From: Paenibacillus ginsengarvi
Lineage (GTDB): Bacteria > Bacillota > Bacilli > Paenibacillales > NBRC-103111
Reading direction: 5' to 3'
DNA: 64,000 nt
NCBI RefSeq assembly: GCF_003626695.1
Contig: NZ_RBAH01000036.1
Location: forward strand, 1 to 64,000
Under the pieces are notes generated by a model, which was given only the letters and a program-made list of their open reading frames with translations, did no database searches and was not told the origin of the DNA. Positions 55,657 through 64,000 of the stretch are shown in pieces; positions within the stretch are counted from its first letter, which is position 1; each line of letters starts with the position of its first letter. Position numbers and translations under genes: made by a program.

Positions 55657-55686
55657 TTGACAGCGCAGCATTTCGTTGTGTAAATT
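55657..55686 (+). promoter_or_regulatory. Candidate promoter of the nad operon
   Basis: TTGACA (55657-55662), 18 bases, TAAATT (55681-55686). Just after, gtgtaaa occurs twice 11 bases apart (from about 55679 and 55690), which could be a repressor site (a niacin-responsive NiaR/YrxA-type regulator would be expected). A gtgaa/ttcac hairpin (55789-55802) stands close to the nadA start. Confidence 0.5.
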
Positions 55687-55828
55687 AGGTGTAAACTTAA
55701 GTAAAATCCGAAGCCTGCGGCAGCGAGGTTTTGAACTTTTACCGACTGCGGATGCCGGCATTGGATTACACAAGTGTTAAGCGAATGCGTGAACTTTTTC
55801 ACGTGTTCCCACGAAGGGAATGATTCGG

Positions 55829-56767
55829 ATGGAAGCTCTTGCGCTGGAACGTAAAGCGGAGCAGAACCGCGAGCTGAAGGAACGCATTGCGAAGCTCAAG
55901 AAGGAACGAAACGCGATTATTCTCGCTCACTATTATCAGCGGGATGAAATACAGGAAGTCGCCGATTTCCGCGGGGATTCGTTTCTGCTCGCCCAGAAGG
56001 CGGCGCAAACCGATGCCGAAGTCATCGTGTTTTGCGGCGTGCATTTTATGGGGGAAAGCGCCAAAATTTTGGCCCCGAACAAAACGGTCATTATTCCCGA
56101 TGAACGGGCCGGCTGCCCGATGGCCGATATGGTCAACGTAGAAGGTCTGAAAGCGCTAAAGAAAAGACACCCGAACGCGGCCGTTGTCACCTACATCAAC
56201 TCCTCGGCGGAAATCAAAGCGGAGACCGACATTTGCTGCACGTCCGCCAATGCCGTCAAAGTGATCCAATCCGTGGAGGCGGACGAAATCATTTGGGTGC
56301 CCGACAAAAATTTGGGCGACTATGTATCGAAGTATACCGACAAGAAGATGATCATCTGGGAAGGGTACTGCAATACCCACGATATGCTTACAGTCAAGGA
56401 CGTCATGGAAATGAAAGCGCAGCATCCGAACGCGCAGTTCGTCGTTCATCCGGAATGCCGTCCCGAAGTCGTCAAGCTGGGCGATTTTGTGGGCAGCACA
56501 ACGGCCATCATTAAATATTGCAAGGAATCGGACTGTCAGGAGTTTATTGTAGGCACGGAAGACGGAACCGGCTATCAGTTGCGTCTGGACAGCCCGAACA
56601 AGCAATTCCATTTTGCAACCAAGTTTCTCGTTTGCCCGAATATGAAAGTGAACAACTTGAAGAAGGTCGCAAAATGTTTGGAGACGATGCAGCCGCAAAT
56701 TTACGTGCCGCCGCAAGTCGCCGAGAAAGCTAGATTGTCTCTGGAGCGCATGTTGCAGGTGAAATAA
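55829..56767 (+). CDS. nadA: Quinolinate synthase A
   Basis: [4Fe-4S] enzyme that condenses iminoaspartate with dihydroxyacetone phosphate to quinolinate. Cluster cysteines lie in IVFCGVHFMGES (about C69), the CCTSANAVKV region and FLVCPNMKVNN; HYYQRDEIQEVADFRGDS is the family signature. 312 aa from ATG 55829, nine bases after gaaggga; the ATG at 55820 overlaps that site. First gene of nadABC. Confidence 0.95.
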   Translation: MEALALERKAEQNRELKERIAKLKKERNAIILAHYYQRDEIQEVADFRGDSFLLAQKAAQTDAEVIVFCGVHFMGESAKILAPNKTVIIPDERAGCPMADMVNVEGLKALKKRHPNAAVVTYINSSAEIKAETDICCTSANAVKVIQSVEADEIIWVPDKNLGDYVSKYTDKKMIIWEGYCNTHDMLTVKDVMEMKAQHPNAQFVVHPECRPEVVKLGDFVGSTTAIIKYCKESDCQEFIVGTEDGTGYQLRLDSPNKQFHFATKFLVCPNMKVNNLKKVAKCLETMQPQIYVPPQVAEKARLSLERMLQVK

Positions 56768-56841
56768 CATGCGCCCAGGCGCGTGTTACAAACGAAGCAA
56801 CCTACGCTTGGAGCGCATGCCGCCGGATCGGCGGCATGCGC
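56768..56841 (+). other. Two strong hairpins between nadA and nadB
   Basis: aacatgcgc/gcgcgtgtt (56766-56787; nine pairs, one G-U) is followed by a perfect 13-base stem gcgcatgccgccg-gat-cggcggcatgcgc (56813-56841). Neither has a T run. They lie in the only sizeable gap (100 bases) of the nad operon. Confidence 0.75.
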
Positions 56842-56867
56842 TACTCTGCTGTCTGAAGGTGATGGGT

Positions 56868-58490
56868 ATGGTGCCGCGTTATTTGATCGATTTCTCGCTG
56901 GACGAGCTTCCCGCCGTGGAAACCGACGTAATGGTAATCGGAGCGGGGATCGCCGGTTTGTTCACGACGATCCGGGCGAGCGAGACGAACCAGGTTCTTA
57001 TTATTACGAAACCGAAATCGCTGCTGGAGAGCAATACCCGTTATGCGCAAGGCGGGATCGCGGCGGTTATCTCGGATGAGGATTCCCCGGAATACCACCG
57101 TCAGGACACGCTGACGGCAGGAGCCGGGCTCTGCGATTCGGAAGCGGTGGACGTGCTTGTCCGCGCGGGTCCGCAAGGCGTGAAGGATTTGGTCGGTATG
57201 GGAACTCAGTTCGACCTGGAGAACGGGGAGTACGCCTTAACGAAGGAAGGCGCTCACAGCCAGCGCCGCATTTTGCATTCGAACGGCGACGCCACAGGGG
57301 CCGAGATTGTCAGAGCGTTGTCCGAGAAAACGCGGCAAAACCCAAATGTGACGATTTGGGACGATCATTTCGTCATCGATCTGATTACGGACAAGGGCGA
57401 ATGCTTCGGAGCGATTGTACAGAAGCCGGACGGTCAGCGCGTATTCGTTCGCGCGCGGGCGACGATCTTGTGCTCCGGCGGCTCCGGGCAGCTTTACCGG
57501 TATACGACGAATCCGGACATCGCCACCGGCGACGGCGTTGCGATCGCCTACCGGGCGGGCGCGGTCATACGCGACGTGGAGTTCGTTCAGTTCCACCCGA
57601 CCTCGCTGTGTTATCCTGGAGCGCCGCGGTTTCTGATCTCCGAAGCGGTTCGCGGAGAAGGAGCCGTTCTGCGCAATATTCGCGGAGAACGCTTCATGGA
57701 GAAGTACGACTCACGTATGGAGCTCGCGCCGCGCGACATTGTAGCCCGGGCGATTCTCGACGAGATGGCGGAAACGAAGTCGACGTTCGTGTATATCGAT
57801 ATTACGCACGAGTCGGCGGATATGGTCAAGCACCGTTTTCCGAACATATACGAGTTTTGCTTGAACTACGGTCTTGACCTGACATCCGATTGGATTCCTG
57901 TCGCTCCGGCTGCCCATTACATGATGGGAGGAGTGAAAACGAACCTGAACGGGGAAACTTCCTTAAAGCGGCTGTACGCTTGCGGAGAGGTGTCGTCGAC
58001 GGGCGTACACGGCGCGAATCGGCTGGCCAGCAATTCGCTTTCGGAGGCTATCGTTTTCGGCCGCCGCATTACCCAGCATATTCGCGAGCTGCCGCCGATC
58101 CATCAGTGGCCGAGCATTACCGAGACGAGCCATCGTACGGAGCATCTGATGCAGCCGATCGTCGAGAAGCGGCTCAAGCTGCAGAAGGTGATGCTGCGTT
58201 ACGTCGGTCTGAAGCGGGAGGCGGCCGGCCTCGAGAAAGGCCTCGACGAGCTCAAGCGGCACGTGAAAATATTCAGCACGAGCCTGACGAAACGGGAAGA
58301 ATACGAGTTTGCCAATTTGCTCACGCTAGCCATGTTAACGGCGCAATCTGCCCTTCTTCGCGAAGAAAGCCGCGGCGGCCATTATCGCGAAGACTTTCCG
58401 GAGAAAAACGATGCCGTATGGCGGAAGCATATTCAGCTGCAGCGCGAGGCAGGAGTAACGGAGGAAGCGATTCATGACGTTAACGTTTAA
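56868..58490 (+). CDS. nadB: L-aspartate oxidase
   Basis: FAD enzyme that oxidises aspartate to iminoaspartate for NadA. FAD motif VIGAGIAGLFTTIRA near the N terminus, then NTRYAQGGIAAV, ILHSNGDATG, QFHPTSLCYPGAPRFLISEA, RGEGAVLRN and HYMMGGVKTN...YACGEVSSTGVHGANRLASNS (split here) at the active site. 540 aa from ATG 56868 after gaaggtg; ATG at 56862 lies in that site. It overlaps nadC by 17 bases. Confidence 0.95.
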   Translation: MVPRYLIDFSLDELPAVETDVMVIGAGIAGLFTTIRASETNQVLIITKPKSLLESNTRYAQGGIAAVISDEDSPEYHRQDTLTAGAGLCDSEAVDVLVRAGPQGVKDLVGMGTQFDLENGEYALTKEGAHSQRRILHSNGDATGAEIVRALSEKTRQNPNVTIWDDHFVIDLITDKGECFGAIVQKPDGQRVFVRARATILCSGGSGQLYRYTTNPDIATGDGVAIAYRAGAVIRDVEFVQFHPTSLCYPGAPRFLISEAVRGEGAVLRNIRGERFMEKYDSRMELAPRDIVARAILDEMAETKSTFVYIDITHESADMVKHRFPNIYEFCLNYGLDLTSDWIPVAPAAHYMMGGVKTNLNGETSLKRLYACGEVSSTGVHGANRLASNSLSEAIVFGRRITQHIRELPPIHQWPSITETSHRTEHLMQPIVEKRLKLQKVMLRYVGLKREAAGLEKGLDELKRHVKIFSTSLTKREEYEFANLLTLAMLTAQSALLREESRGGHYREDFPEKNDAVWRKHIQLQREAGVTEEAIHDVNV

Positions 58491-59352
58491 CGGCAATCAG
58501 GAACAATGGAAACGGCAAATACAGCTTTGGCTCGAAGAAGACATTGGAACCGGCGATGTGACAACGATGACCACCATACCTTTAGACGGGCAGTCTAAAG
58601 GTATTATTCATGTTAAGGATACCGGTATTGCAGCGGGTATTCCGATCGCCGAGCTCGTCTTTCGGGTTGTTGACCCGTCCCTCGTCTTTACCGCCAAGCA
58701 GCAGGACGGGAGTGCAGTAGATTATGGTGCGGTGCTTGCCGAGGTACATGGGAGCACGCGCAGCATTTTGCTCGGGGAGCGGCTTGCCTTGAACCTGCTG
58801 CAGCGATTGTCCGGTATCGCTACCCGTACCCGTCAATATGTGGAAGCTCTTGAAGGACTGCCGGTACGGCTGGTCGATACCCGCAAGACGACGCCGGGGC
58901 ATCGTTCGATGGAAAAGTACGCGGTGCGCGTTGGCGGCGGTCACAATCATCGGTTCGGTCTGTACGATGCGGTTATGATCAAGGATAATCATATTAAGGG
59001 CGCCGGCGGCATTCGGGCGGCCATTCAGGGAGCGCGCGAGCAAATCCCGCATACGATGAAAATCGAAGTGGAGGTCGAATCGTTCGAGCAGTTGAACGAA
59101 GCACTTGACGCCGGGGCCGACATTATTATGCTGGACAATATGAAGCCGGACGTGATGAAGCAGGCTGTCGCTCAGATCAGAGCCCGCTCCCCGCATATTG
59201 TGATCGAGGCGTCCGGTTCGGTTACGCTGCAAACGATCAAGGATATCGCGATGTCCGGAGTGGACGTCATCTCGGTAGGCCGGCTCACGTATTCCGTCTC
59301 CGCGCTTGACATCAGTCTCGATCTGAATGAGAAGAAGGCGGGCCAGTCGTGA
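58474..59352 (+). CDS. nadC: Nicotinate-nucleotide pyrophosphorylase (carboxylating)
   Basis: Quinolinate phosphoribosyltransferase, third step to NAD. Motifs: [65 protein letters not shown] and EVEVES, ASGSV at the end of the barrel. 292 aa. Begins inside nadB with gaggaagc before the ATG; its stop overlaps the coaX GTG (GTGA), so nadABC-coaX are one translated chain. Confidence 0.97.
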   Translation: MTLTFNGNQEQWKRQIQLWLEEDIGTGDVTTMTTIPLDGQSKGIIHVKDTGIAAGIPIAELVFRVVDPSLVFTAKQQDGSAVDYGAVLAEVHGSTRSILLGERLALNLLQRLSGIATRTRQYVEALEGLPVRLVDTRKTTPGHRSMEKYAVRVGGGHNHRFGLYDAVMIKDNHIKGAGGIRAAIQGAREQIPHTMKIEVEVESFEQLNEALDAGADIIMLDNMKPDVMKQAVAQIRARSPHIVIEASGSVTLQTIKDIAMSGVDVISVGRLTYSVSALDISLDLNEKKAGQS

Positions 59353-60113
59353 TTTTAGTCGTTGACGTAGGCAATACGAACATAGTGCTCGGCATTTATG
59401 AAGGCGAGAAGCTGCTGCACCACTGGCGGCTAAGCACGAACCGCTCGGCGACGGTGGATGAGTACGGCATCATAGTACATAATTTGTTTCGCTTCGCGGG
59501 CATTTCCGAAGAGCAGATCGACGGCGTCATCATTTCGTCGGTTGTCCCGCCGCTAATGTTTGTTTTGGAAAGCCTTTGTTTACAATATGTAAAGAAAAAA
59601 CCGCTTATTGTAGGTCCCGGCATCAAAACGGGATTAAACATCCGAATCGAAAATCCCCGCGAAGTCGGGGCGGACCGTATCGTGAATGCGGTCGCCGGCA
59701 TAGAGAAATACGGCTGCCCTCTAATTATCGTTGATTTCGGCACCGCAACCACTTACGATTATATTGACGAGAAAGGGCAGCTGCTTGGCTGCGCGATCGC
59801 GCCGGGAATCGGCATTTCCACCGAAGCGCTGTACGAGAAGGCGGCCAAGCTGCCCCGTATCGAGCTGGTAAGGCCCAAAAGCACGGTCGGGCGCAATACC
59901 GTCTCGGCGATGCAGGCCGGGATTATTTTCGGTTATGCTGGTCAAGTGGATGGAATCGTCGACCGGATGAGAGCAGAGTTCAGCCAGGACGCGAGAGTGA
60001 TTGCAACGGGTGGACTAGCCAGTCTGATTGCCGGGGAATCGAGGACGATCGAAACGGTGAATCCGCTGCTGACTTTGCAGGGCCTGCAATTGATTTACGA
60101 AAGAAATCGTTAG
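59349..60113 (+). CDS. coaX: Type III pantothenate kinase
   Basis: First enzyme of coenzyme A synthesis in many Bacillales; ASKHA fold. [17 protein letters not shown] forms the phosphate loop, [26 protein letters not shown] and [11 protein letters not shown] follow. 254 aa. GTG start overlaps the nadC stop. In B. subtilis coaX (yacB) directly follows ftsH; here 13 kb lie between. Confidence 0.96.
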   Translation: MILVVDVGNTNIVLGIYEGEKLLHHWRLSTNRSATVDEYGIIVHNLFRFAGISEEQIDGVIISSVVPPLMFVLESLCLQYVKKKPLIVGPGIKTGLNIRIENPREVGADRIVNAVAGIEKYGCPLIIVDFGTATTYDYIDEKGQLLGCAIAPGIGISTEALYEKAAKLPRIELVRPKSTVGRNTVSAMQAGIIFGYAGQVDGIVDRMRAEFSQDARVIATGGLASLIAGESRTIETVNPLLTLQGLQLIYERNR

Positions 60114-60132
60114 TCGAAAGGAACTTCATGCG

Positions 60133-61011
60133 ATGCAACAAGATTATTTGATACGAGCGACCGCCTTCGAAGGCCGACTCCGCGCTTTCGCCGCGAATAC
60201 GACTTCGATCGTAGAAGAGCTTCGCCGAAGACACGGCACGACTCCTGTGGCCACCGCCGCACTCGGCCGGACCGTTACGGCCGGCATTATGATGGGCGCG
60301 ATGCTGAAGGGCGAAGAGAAACTGACGATTCAAGTAAAAGGCGACGGACCGCTTGGCCAGATCGTCGTTGATGCGAATGCCAAAGGCGAAGTAAGAGGTT
60401 ATGTCGACAATCCCCAGGTCGATTTGCCGCTTAACCCGCGGGGCAAGCTGGATGTGGCCGGCGTTGTGGGCGACGGATATTTGTATGTCATCAAGGATTT
60501 GGGTCTCCGAGAGCCCTACCGCGGCAGCGTGCCGATCGTTTCCGGCGAGCTTGCAGACGATTTTACGTATTATTTCGCCAAATCCGAGCAAACCCCGTCC
60601 GCAGTCGCTTTGGGCGTCCTGATCGCAACGGACTATTCGGTGCAAACGTCCGGCGGGTTTATTTTACAGCTGCTGCCCGGTATGGACGAAGACGAGATCA
60701 GCGGGATTGAAGCGAAGCTGGCTACCCTTCCGCCGATTACAAGCTTGATGGCCGATGGCTCCGATATGGAGCAGATTTTGAAGCAAATCGACGAATCTGT
60801 CGAAGTGCTGGAACGATCGGACATCCGTTTTCAGTGCAAATGCTCCAGAGAGCGGATTGAAAAAACGCTGATCAGCCTTGGTAAGGACGAGCTCGAGAAG
60901 ATTATGAACGAAGACGGGAAGGCGGAAGTGGTCTGCCATTTCTGCAACGAAACGTACGCATATAACAGGGAAGACCTCCATAATCTGTTGGAGAGGCTGA
61001 ACAATCAATAA
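60133..61011 (+). CDS. hslO: Redox-regulated chaperone Hsp33
   Basis: Chaperone activated by oxidation. The N-terminal fold is seen in IRATAFEGRLRAFAANTT, GRTVTAGIMMGAMLKGEE and VRGYVDNPQVDLP. The C-terminal zinc redox switch shows CKC and CHFC (FQCKCSRERIEK...VVCHFCNETY), the four cysteines of the family. 292 aa. ATG at 60133 after gaaaggaac. Same place as in B. subtilis (yacC). Confidence 0.97.
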   Translation: MQQDYLIRATAFEGRLRAFAANTTSIVEELRRRHGTTPVATAALGRTVTAGIMMGAMLKGEEKLTIQVKGDGPLGQIVVDANAKGEVRGYVDNPQVDLPLNPRGKLDVAGVVGDGYLYVIKDLGLREPYRGSVPIVSGELADDFTYYFAKSEQTPSAVALGVLIATDYSVQTSGGFILQLLPGMDEDEISGIEAKLATLPPITSLMADGSDMEQILKQIDESVEVLERSDIRFQCKCSRERIEKTLISLGKDELEKIMNEDGKAEVVCHFCNETYAYNREDLHNLLERLNNQ

Positions 61012-61047
61012 CGTAGATAAATAGAGGAATATGGGGATGTTTTTCGG

Positions 61048-62007
61048 ATGCGGAGCGTAAGAGTACTGTGGGTTGCCATCTGTTTACTGCTGGCGACCGT
61101 CATCGTCTTGGCGGTACTGCTTGTCCGCAGCGGAGCTCAAACGCCGCAGATAGCCGAGCCCCCGTCAGCCAATCCCGAGGGGGCCGGTACGGGCGAGAGC
61201 CCGTCCAAAGCCGTAGCCGTAGTCGGAGGCCATACGATTACGGCGGATCAATTACAACAGCGCCTTGCAGATAAATACGGCGCGGAGCTGCTGAATGTGC
61301 TGGTCGACCGCGAAGCTATACGCCAGGAGGCGGAGGCGCTTGGCATTACGGTTGGCCGCGAAGAGATCGATGCGGAAATGAAACGGATGCAGGAAGGGTA
61401 TGAAAACGAGCAGCAATTTTACAAATCGATGAAGGAACAGCTTGGTTTGTCCAAATCGGAATTAAATGAGGATGTGTATTATAAGCTTCTACTTGAGGGA
61501 GTTGCACTGCGCGGAGTCCAGGTGACCGATGCCGAGGTCGACGATTATATCAAGGCGCACCCCGAAGAGTTTAAAGGCTACGTCCAGTATTATTTGATGA
61601 AGATGGAAGTGAAGACGAAGGAAGAGGCCGCCCAGTTTATTAAGGACGTGCAGAACGGCGCCGACTTCTCGTCTCTCGCACGCAAAAGCTCGATCGATAC
61701 GGCGACCGCCAAATTGGGAGGCGATCTCGGCTGGGTGGAGGAGAACGACCGGTTTGTGTCTTCTGCCCTATTGGATGCCGCCCGCGTTTTGAAGCCGAAT
61801 GAGATCAGCAAGCCGATCCCGCTTAAGAGCAGCTTTGCAGTCATTTGGCTGAAGGATAAAAAAGAAGTCAAAAAAACGGTGGACGACCGGAAGCGGGCGT
61901 ACATCCGCAAAGAGCTCGGACTCCAAAAAGCGCCACCGCAAAAGCTGCTGGTACAGTCGATGCGGGAGAAGAGACATGCGGAAATCATAGATCCGGAGCT
62001 GCGATAA
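61048..62007 (+). CDS. Membrane-anchored PrsA/SurA-type peptidyl-prolyl isomerase (YacD-like)
   Basis: 319 aa. An N-terminal membrane segment (about residues 7-27, VAICLLLATVIVLAVLLV) without a lipobox cysteine, then a Pro/Ser linker, SurA_N-like helices (TADQLQQRLADKYGAELL...), and a divergent parvulin domain (VQYYLMKMEVKTKEEAAQFI, NGADFSSLARKSSID, GGDLGWVEEND). Folding of exported proteins is the likely role. Position before cysK equals B. subtilis yacD. Confidence 0.88.
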   Translation: MRSVRVLWVAICLLLATVIVLAVLLVRSGAQTPQIAEPPSANPEGAGTGESPSKAVAVVGGHTITADQLQQRLADKYGAELLNVLVDREAIRQEAEALGITVGREEIDAEMKRMQEGYENEQQFYKSMKEQLGLSKSELNEDVYYKLLLEGVALRGVQVTDAEVDDYIKAHPEEFKGYVQYYLMKMEVKTKEEAAQFIKDVQNGADFSSLARKSSIDTATAKLGGDLGWVEENDRFVSSALLDAARVLKPNEISKPIPLKSSFAVIWLKDKKEVKKTVDDRKRAYIRKELGLQKAPPQKLLVQSMREKRHAEIIDPELR

Positions 62008-62033
62008 AAGGGGCGAAAGCATCATTTTTGTAG

Positions 62034-62062
62034 TTGACAAGCGATGTTCCGGTTGATAAGAT
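62034..62062 (+). promoter_or_regulatory. Sigma-A promoter of cysK
   Basis: TTGACA (62034-62039), 17 bases, TAAGAT (62057-62062). The A/T-rich stretch downstream with cggaataataatg (62090-62102) could hold a CymR-type operator, but I cannot confirm one. Confidence 0.75.
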
Positions 62063-62127
62063 GATAGTAATAAAACCGACAAAACAACTCGGAATAATAA
62101 TGTATCATCATACGGGAGGGTTCAATC

Positions 62128-63063
62128 ATGGCAAAACTCGTCCAAAATATTACGCAATTGATCGGAAATACACCGCTTGTTCGTTTAAATCGGGTCGTTC
62201 CCGAAGATAGCGCCGAAGTATACGTCAAGCTTGAATATCAAAATCCGGGCGCCAGCGTCAAGGACCGGATCGCCATCAGCATGATCGAGGCAGCCGAGAA
62301 GGAAGGCAAGCTGAAGCCGGGCGACACCATTATCGAGCCGACAAGCGGCAACACCGGTATCGGTCTTGCTATGGTCGCCGCCGCCAAAGGGTACAAAGCG
62401 ATCCTCGTTATGCCGGAAACGATGAGCTTGGAGCGGCGCAATCTGCTTCGGGCCTACGGTGCCCAGCTCGTGTTGACGCCGGGACCGGAAGGGATGAAAG
62501 GGGCCATCCGCCGCGCGGAAGAACTGGCTGCCGAGAATTCGTACTTCATCCCGCAGCAGTTCAAAAACCAGGCAAACGTCAAGGTGCATATCGAAACGAC
62601 CGGACCAGAAATTGTCGAAGCGATTAACTCCCATGACGGCAAGCTTGATGCTTTCATTGCCGGCGTCGGCACGGGCGGCACGATTTCCGGAGCGGGCAAG
62701 GTGCTTCGCGAAAGCTTCCCGGAAATCAAAATTTATGCGGTCGAGCCATCCGCATCGCCCGTTTTGTCGGGCGGTCAGCCGGGCCCGCACAAAATTCAAG
62801 GCATCGGCGCAGGTTTCGTGCCCGATATTTTGAACACCGGCATTTACGACGAGATCATCCCGGTTGAGAATGAGGATGCGTTCGAGACGTCCCGCCGCGT
62901 AGCGAAGGAAGAAGGAATTCTCGGAGGCATCTCCTCCGGCGCAGCGATTTCCGCCGCGATCAAAGTAGCGAAGCAGCTTGGCAAAGGCAAACGTGTCGTA
63001 GCCATTATTCCAAGCAACGGCGAACGTTACCTCAGCACTCCGCTATATCAATTCGACGAGTAA
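62128..63063 (+). CDS. cysK: Cysteine synthase
   Basis: O-acetylserine sulfhydrylase, PLP enzyme. [19 protein letters not shown] holds the PLP lysine (about K45), [19 protein letters not shown] binds the substrate carboxylate, and [13 protein letters not shown] binds the phosphate. 311 aa. ATG at 62128 after gggaggg. Own promoter and terminator. Conserved place before pabB. Confidence 0.97.
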   Translation: MAKLVQNITQLIGNTPLVRLNRVVPEDSAEVYVKLEYQNPGASVKDRIAISMIEAAEKEGKLKPGDTIIEPTSGNTGIGLAMVAAAKGYKAILVMPETMSLERRNLLRAYGAQLVLTPGPEGMKGAIRRAEELAAENSYFIPQQFKNQANVKVHIETTGPEIVEAINSHDGKLDAFIAGVGTGGTISGAGKVLRESFPEIKIYAVEPSASPVLSGGQPGPHKIQGIGAGFVPDILNTGIYDEIIPVENEDAFETSRRVAKEEGILGGISSGAAISAAIKVAKQLGKGKRVVAIIPSNGERYLSTPLYQFDE

Positions 63064-63078
63064 GTTGATCTGAATAAG

Positions 63079-63100
63079 AGCCCCTCTTCGGAGGGGCTTT
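63079..63100 (+). terminator. Terminator after cysK
   Basis: agcccctc-ttcg-gaggggct (stable UUCG tetraloop), then ttt. Confidence 0.75.
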
Positions 63101-63206
63101 GAAGCTTTGAGGGACTAATTCGGAGGCTATCTATCGAGTTACTTGGAATAGGAGATTACATGGAGCTCCCCACTTTATGGGGAAAAGTTGTGGGGGGAAC
63201 GGCTGG

Positions 63207-64000
63207 ATGTCGTTAACGACTTTGGACCAATGGATCGATTGGGCGGCGCGCTACGAGTGCCTTCCTTATATACGAAAATGTTCCGGTGCGCGCGGCGTTC
63301 CGGCGTCGTGGGAGCCGTTTTGGCAAAAGGCGGCCAAGCCCTCCTTCGTGCTGGAGAGCGGAAAGAGCGGACGTTATACCTATCTCGGGGATACTCCCCT
63401 GGCTGCTATTACGGGAAAAGGCGAACAAGCCCGGATCGTACGGTACGATCCGGATACGGCTGCCGTTATTGAGGAGCGGCAAGTAACCGGCAAGCCTTTG
63501 CCGCTGGTCAAAGCGTTCATGGACGGCCGCCGCGCGCCGAAGGTGGGGGGAGTCCCGCCGTTCGTCGGGGGATGCGTCGGATACTGGTCCTATGACGTGG
63601 CCAGATCGATTGAGCGGCTCCCGGTGCTCGCTGTGGACGATTTGCAATTGCCCGATTACGATTTTATGATCGTCCGCCGGATATGGGCCTATGACTTGCA
63701 GGAGCGTGAGCTCTATTGTATCGTGCATCAGCCTGCACCCGGGGCTGCATCGGTTCAGGAGCTCGAGAGGCTCTACAGGGAAGCGGAAGCGGAGACGGCC
63801 CGTATGGCGCAGCGCTGGGATGAAGCGTATGAAGAGGCGGAGGCGGATGAGAGAACCGTGAGCCGGTTGCGGGCGCACGAGACGATTTCCCGTCAGGAAG
63901 CGCTCGCGATCGATGTCGAGAACATACCCGGCATCGAACTTGCCTTTACCAAAAGGGACTATGTCGAAGCGGTGCGCAAAATTCAGCAGTATATCGCGCA
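63207..64000 (+). CDS. pabB: Aminodeoxychorismate/anthranilate synthase component I, 5' part
   Basis: An open frame runs from ATG 63207 (after tgggggga) to the window end, so the C-terminal chorismate-binding core is mostly cut off. The 264 codons seen show the TrpE/PabB N-terminal domain: FVLESGKSGRYTYLGDTPLA (the tryptophan-type LESG), VPPFVGGCVGYWSYDVARSIE, DYDFMIVRRIWAYD, and the start of the catalytic part FTKRDYVEAVRKIQQYI. By position after cysK, pabB (folate route) is more likely than trpE. Feedback-site residues alone do not decide it. Confidence 0.88.
   Translation, partial: MSLTTLDQWIDWAARYECLPYIRKCSGARGVPASWEPFWQKAAKPSFVLESGKSGRYTYLGDTPLAAITGKGEQARIVRYDPDTAAVIEERQVTGKPLPLVKAFMDGRRAPKVGGVPPFVGGCVGYWSYDVARSIERLPVLAVDDLQLPDYDFMIVRRIWAYDLQERELYCIVHQPAPGAASVQELERLYREAEAETARMAQRWDEAYEEAEADERTVSRLRAHETISRQEALAIDVENIPGIELAFTKRDYVEAVRKIQQYIA

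Overview
The window is a near-origin core segment of an endospore-forming Bacillales chromosome, most likely Paenibacillaceae. The evidence is the B. subtilis-like gene order (yaaO-tmk-yaaQ-yaaR-holB-ricT-yabA ... abrB ... tatD-yabE-rnmV-ksgA-yabG-veg-sspF-ispE-purR-ridA-spoVG-glmU ... rplY-pth-fin-mfd-spoVT-yabM-mazG ... yabPQ-divIC-yabR-tRNA-spoIIE-yabS-yabT-tilS-hpt-ftsH ... coaX-hslO-prsA-cysK-pabB), the many sporulation genes, and a moderately high GC content. HU sits between mazG and rqcP, and a PrsA-type lipoprotein lies behind mfd; both differ from the B. subtilis order. Species cannot be named from sequence reading alone.

Layout. 1-170: 3' end of a 23S rRNA and its terminator. 0.2-8.6 kb: a membrane protein of unknown function on the minus strand, then the sigma-G inhibitor Gin, a PLP decarboxylase and the tmk-to-rsmI replication, translation and signalling cluster. 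8.7-11.6 kb: abrB (minus strand) with two exact Spo0A boxes just downstream of its promoter, an intergenic region holding further Spo0A boxes, an HD phosphohydrolase and tatD. 11.65-13.6 kb: ecsAB on the minus strand. 13.8-17.98 kb: a promoter, a cyclic-di-AMP (ydaO-type) riboswitch with terminator, the cell-wall gene yabE, rnmV, ksgA and sigma-K-driven yabG. 18.2-24.8 kb: veg, sspF, ispE, purR, ridA, spoVG, glmU, rplY, a small minus-strand gene and pth. 24.9-36.9 kb: fin, mfd, a PrsA lipoprotein, spoVT, yabM, mazG, hup, rqcP, yabP, yabQ, divIC and yabR. 37-46.1 kb: tRNA-Met, spoIIE, yabS, yabT, tilS, hpt and ftsH. 46.2-55.6 kb: an accessory block not found at this place in B. subtilis (a surface protein with SLH domains and Ig-like repeats on the minus strand; a GbsR/MarR regulator, RND efflux pump, membrane-fusion lipoprotein and secreted beta-sandwich protein on the plus strand). 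55.8-64 kb: nadA-nadB-nadC-coaX-hslO-prsA-type gene, cysK and the 5' part of pabB.

How the genes work together. The region couples replication control (YabA, HolB, Tmk), translation (RsmI, KsgA, TilS, Pth, RqcP, tRNA-Met, L25), cell envelope and division (GlmU, DivIC, YabE, YabM, FtsH, PrsA proteins) and NAD/CoA/cysteine/folate synthesis with the sporulation programme. Candidate promoters for five sigma factors can be read by eye: sigma-A at many genes, sigma-H at spoVG and hup, sigma-F/G at gin, sspF, fin and spoVT, sigma-K at yabG, and Spo0A boxes at abrB. Two c-di-AMP elements (DarA and the ydaO-type riboswitch) also lie within 10 kb of each other. I see no prophage, insertion sequence or CRISPR array. 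No wholly new system is obvious. The best candidates for new biology are the RND-MFP-secreted protein operon, the structured repeats in two long intergenic regions, the Spo0A-box cluster and the sigma-H promoter at hup.
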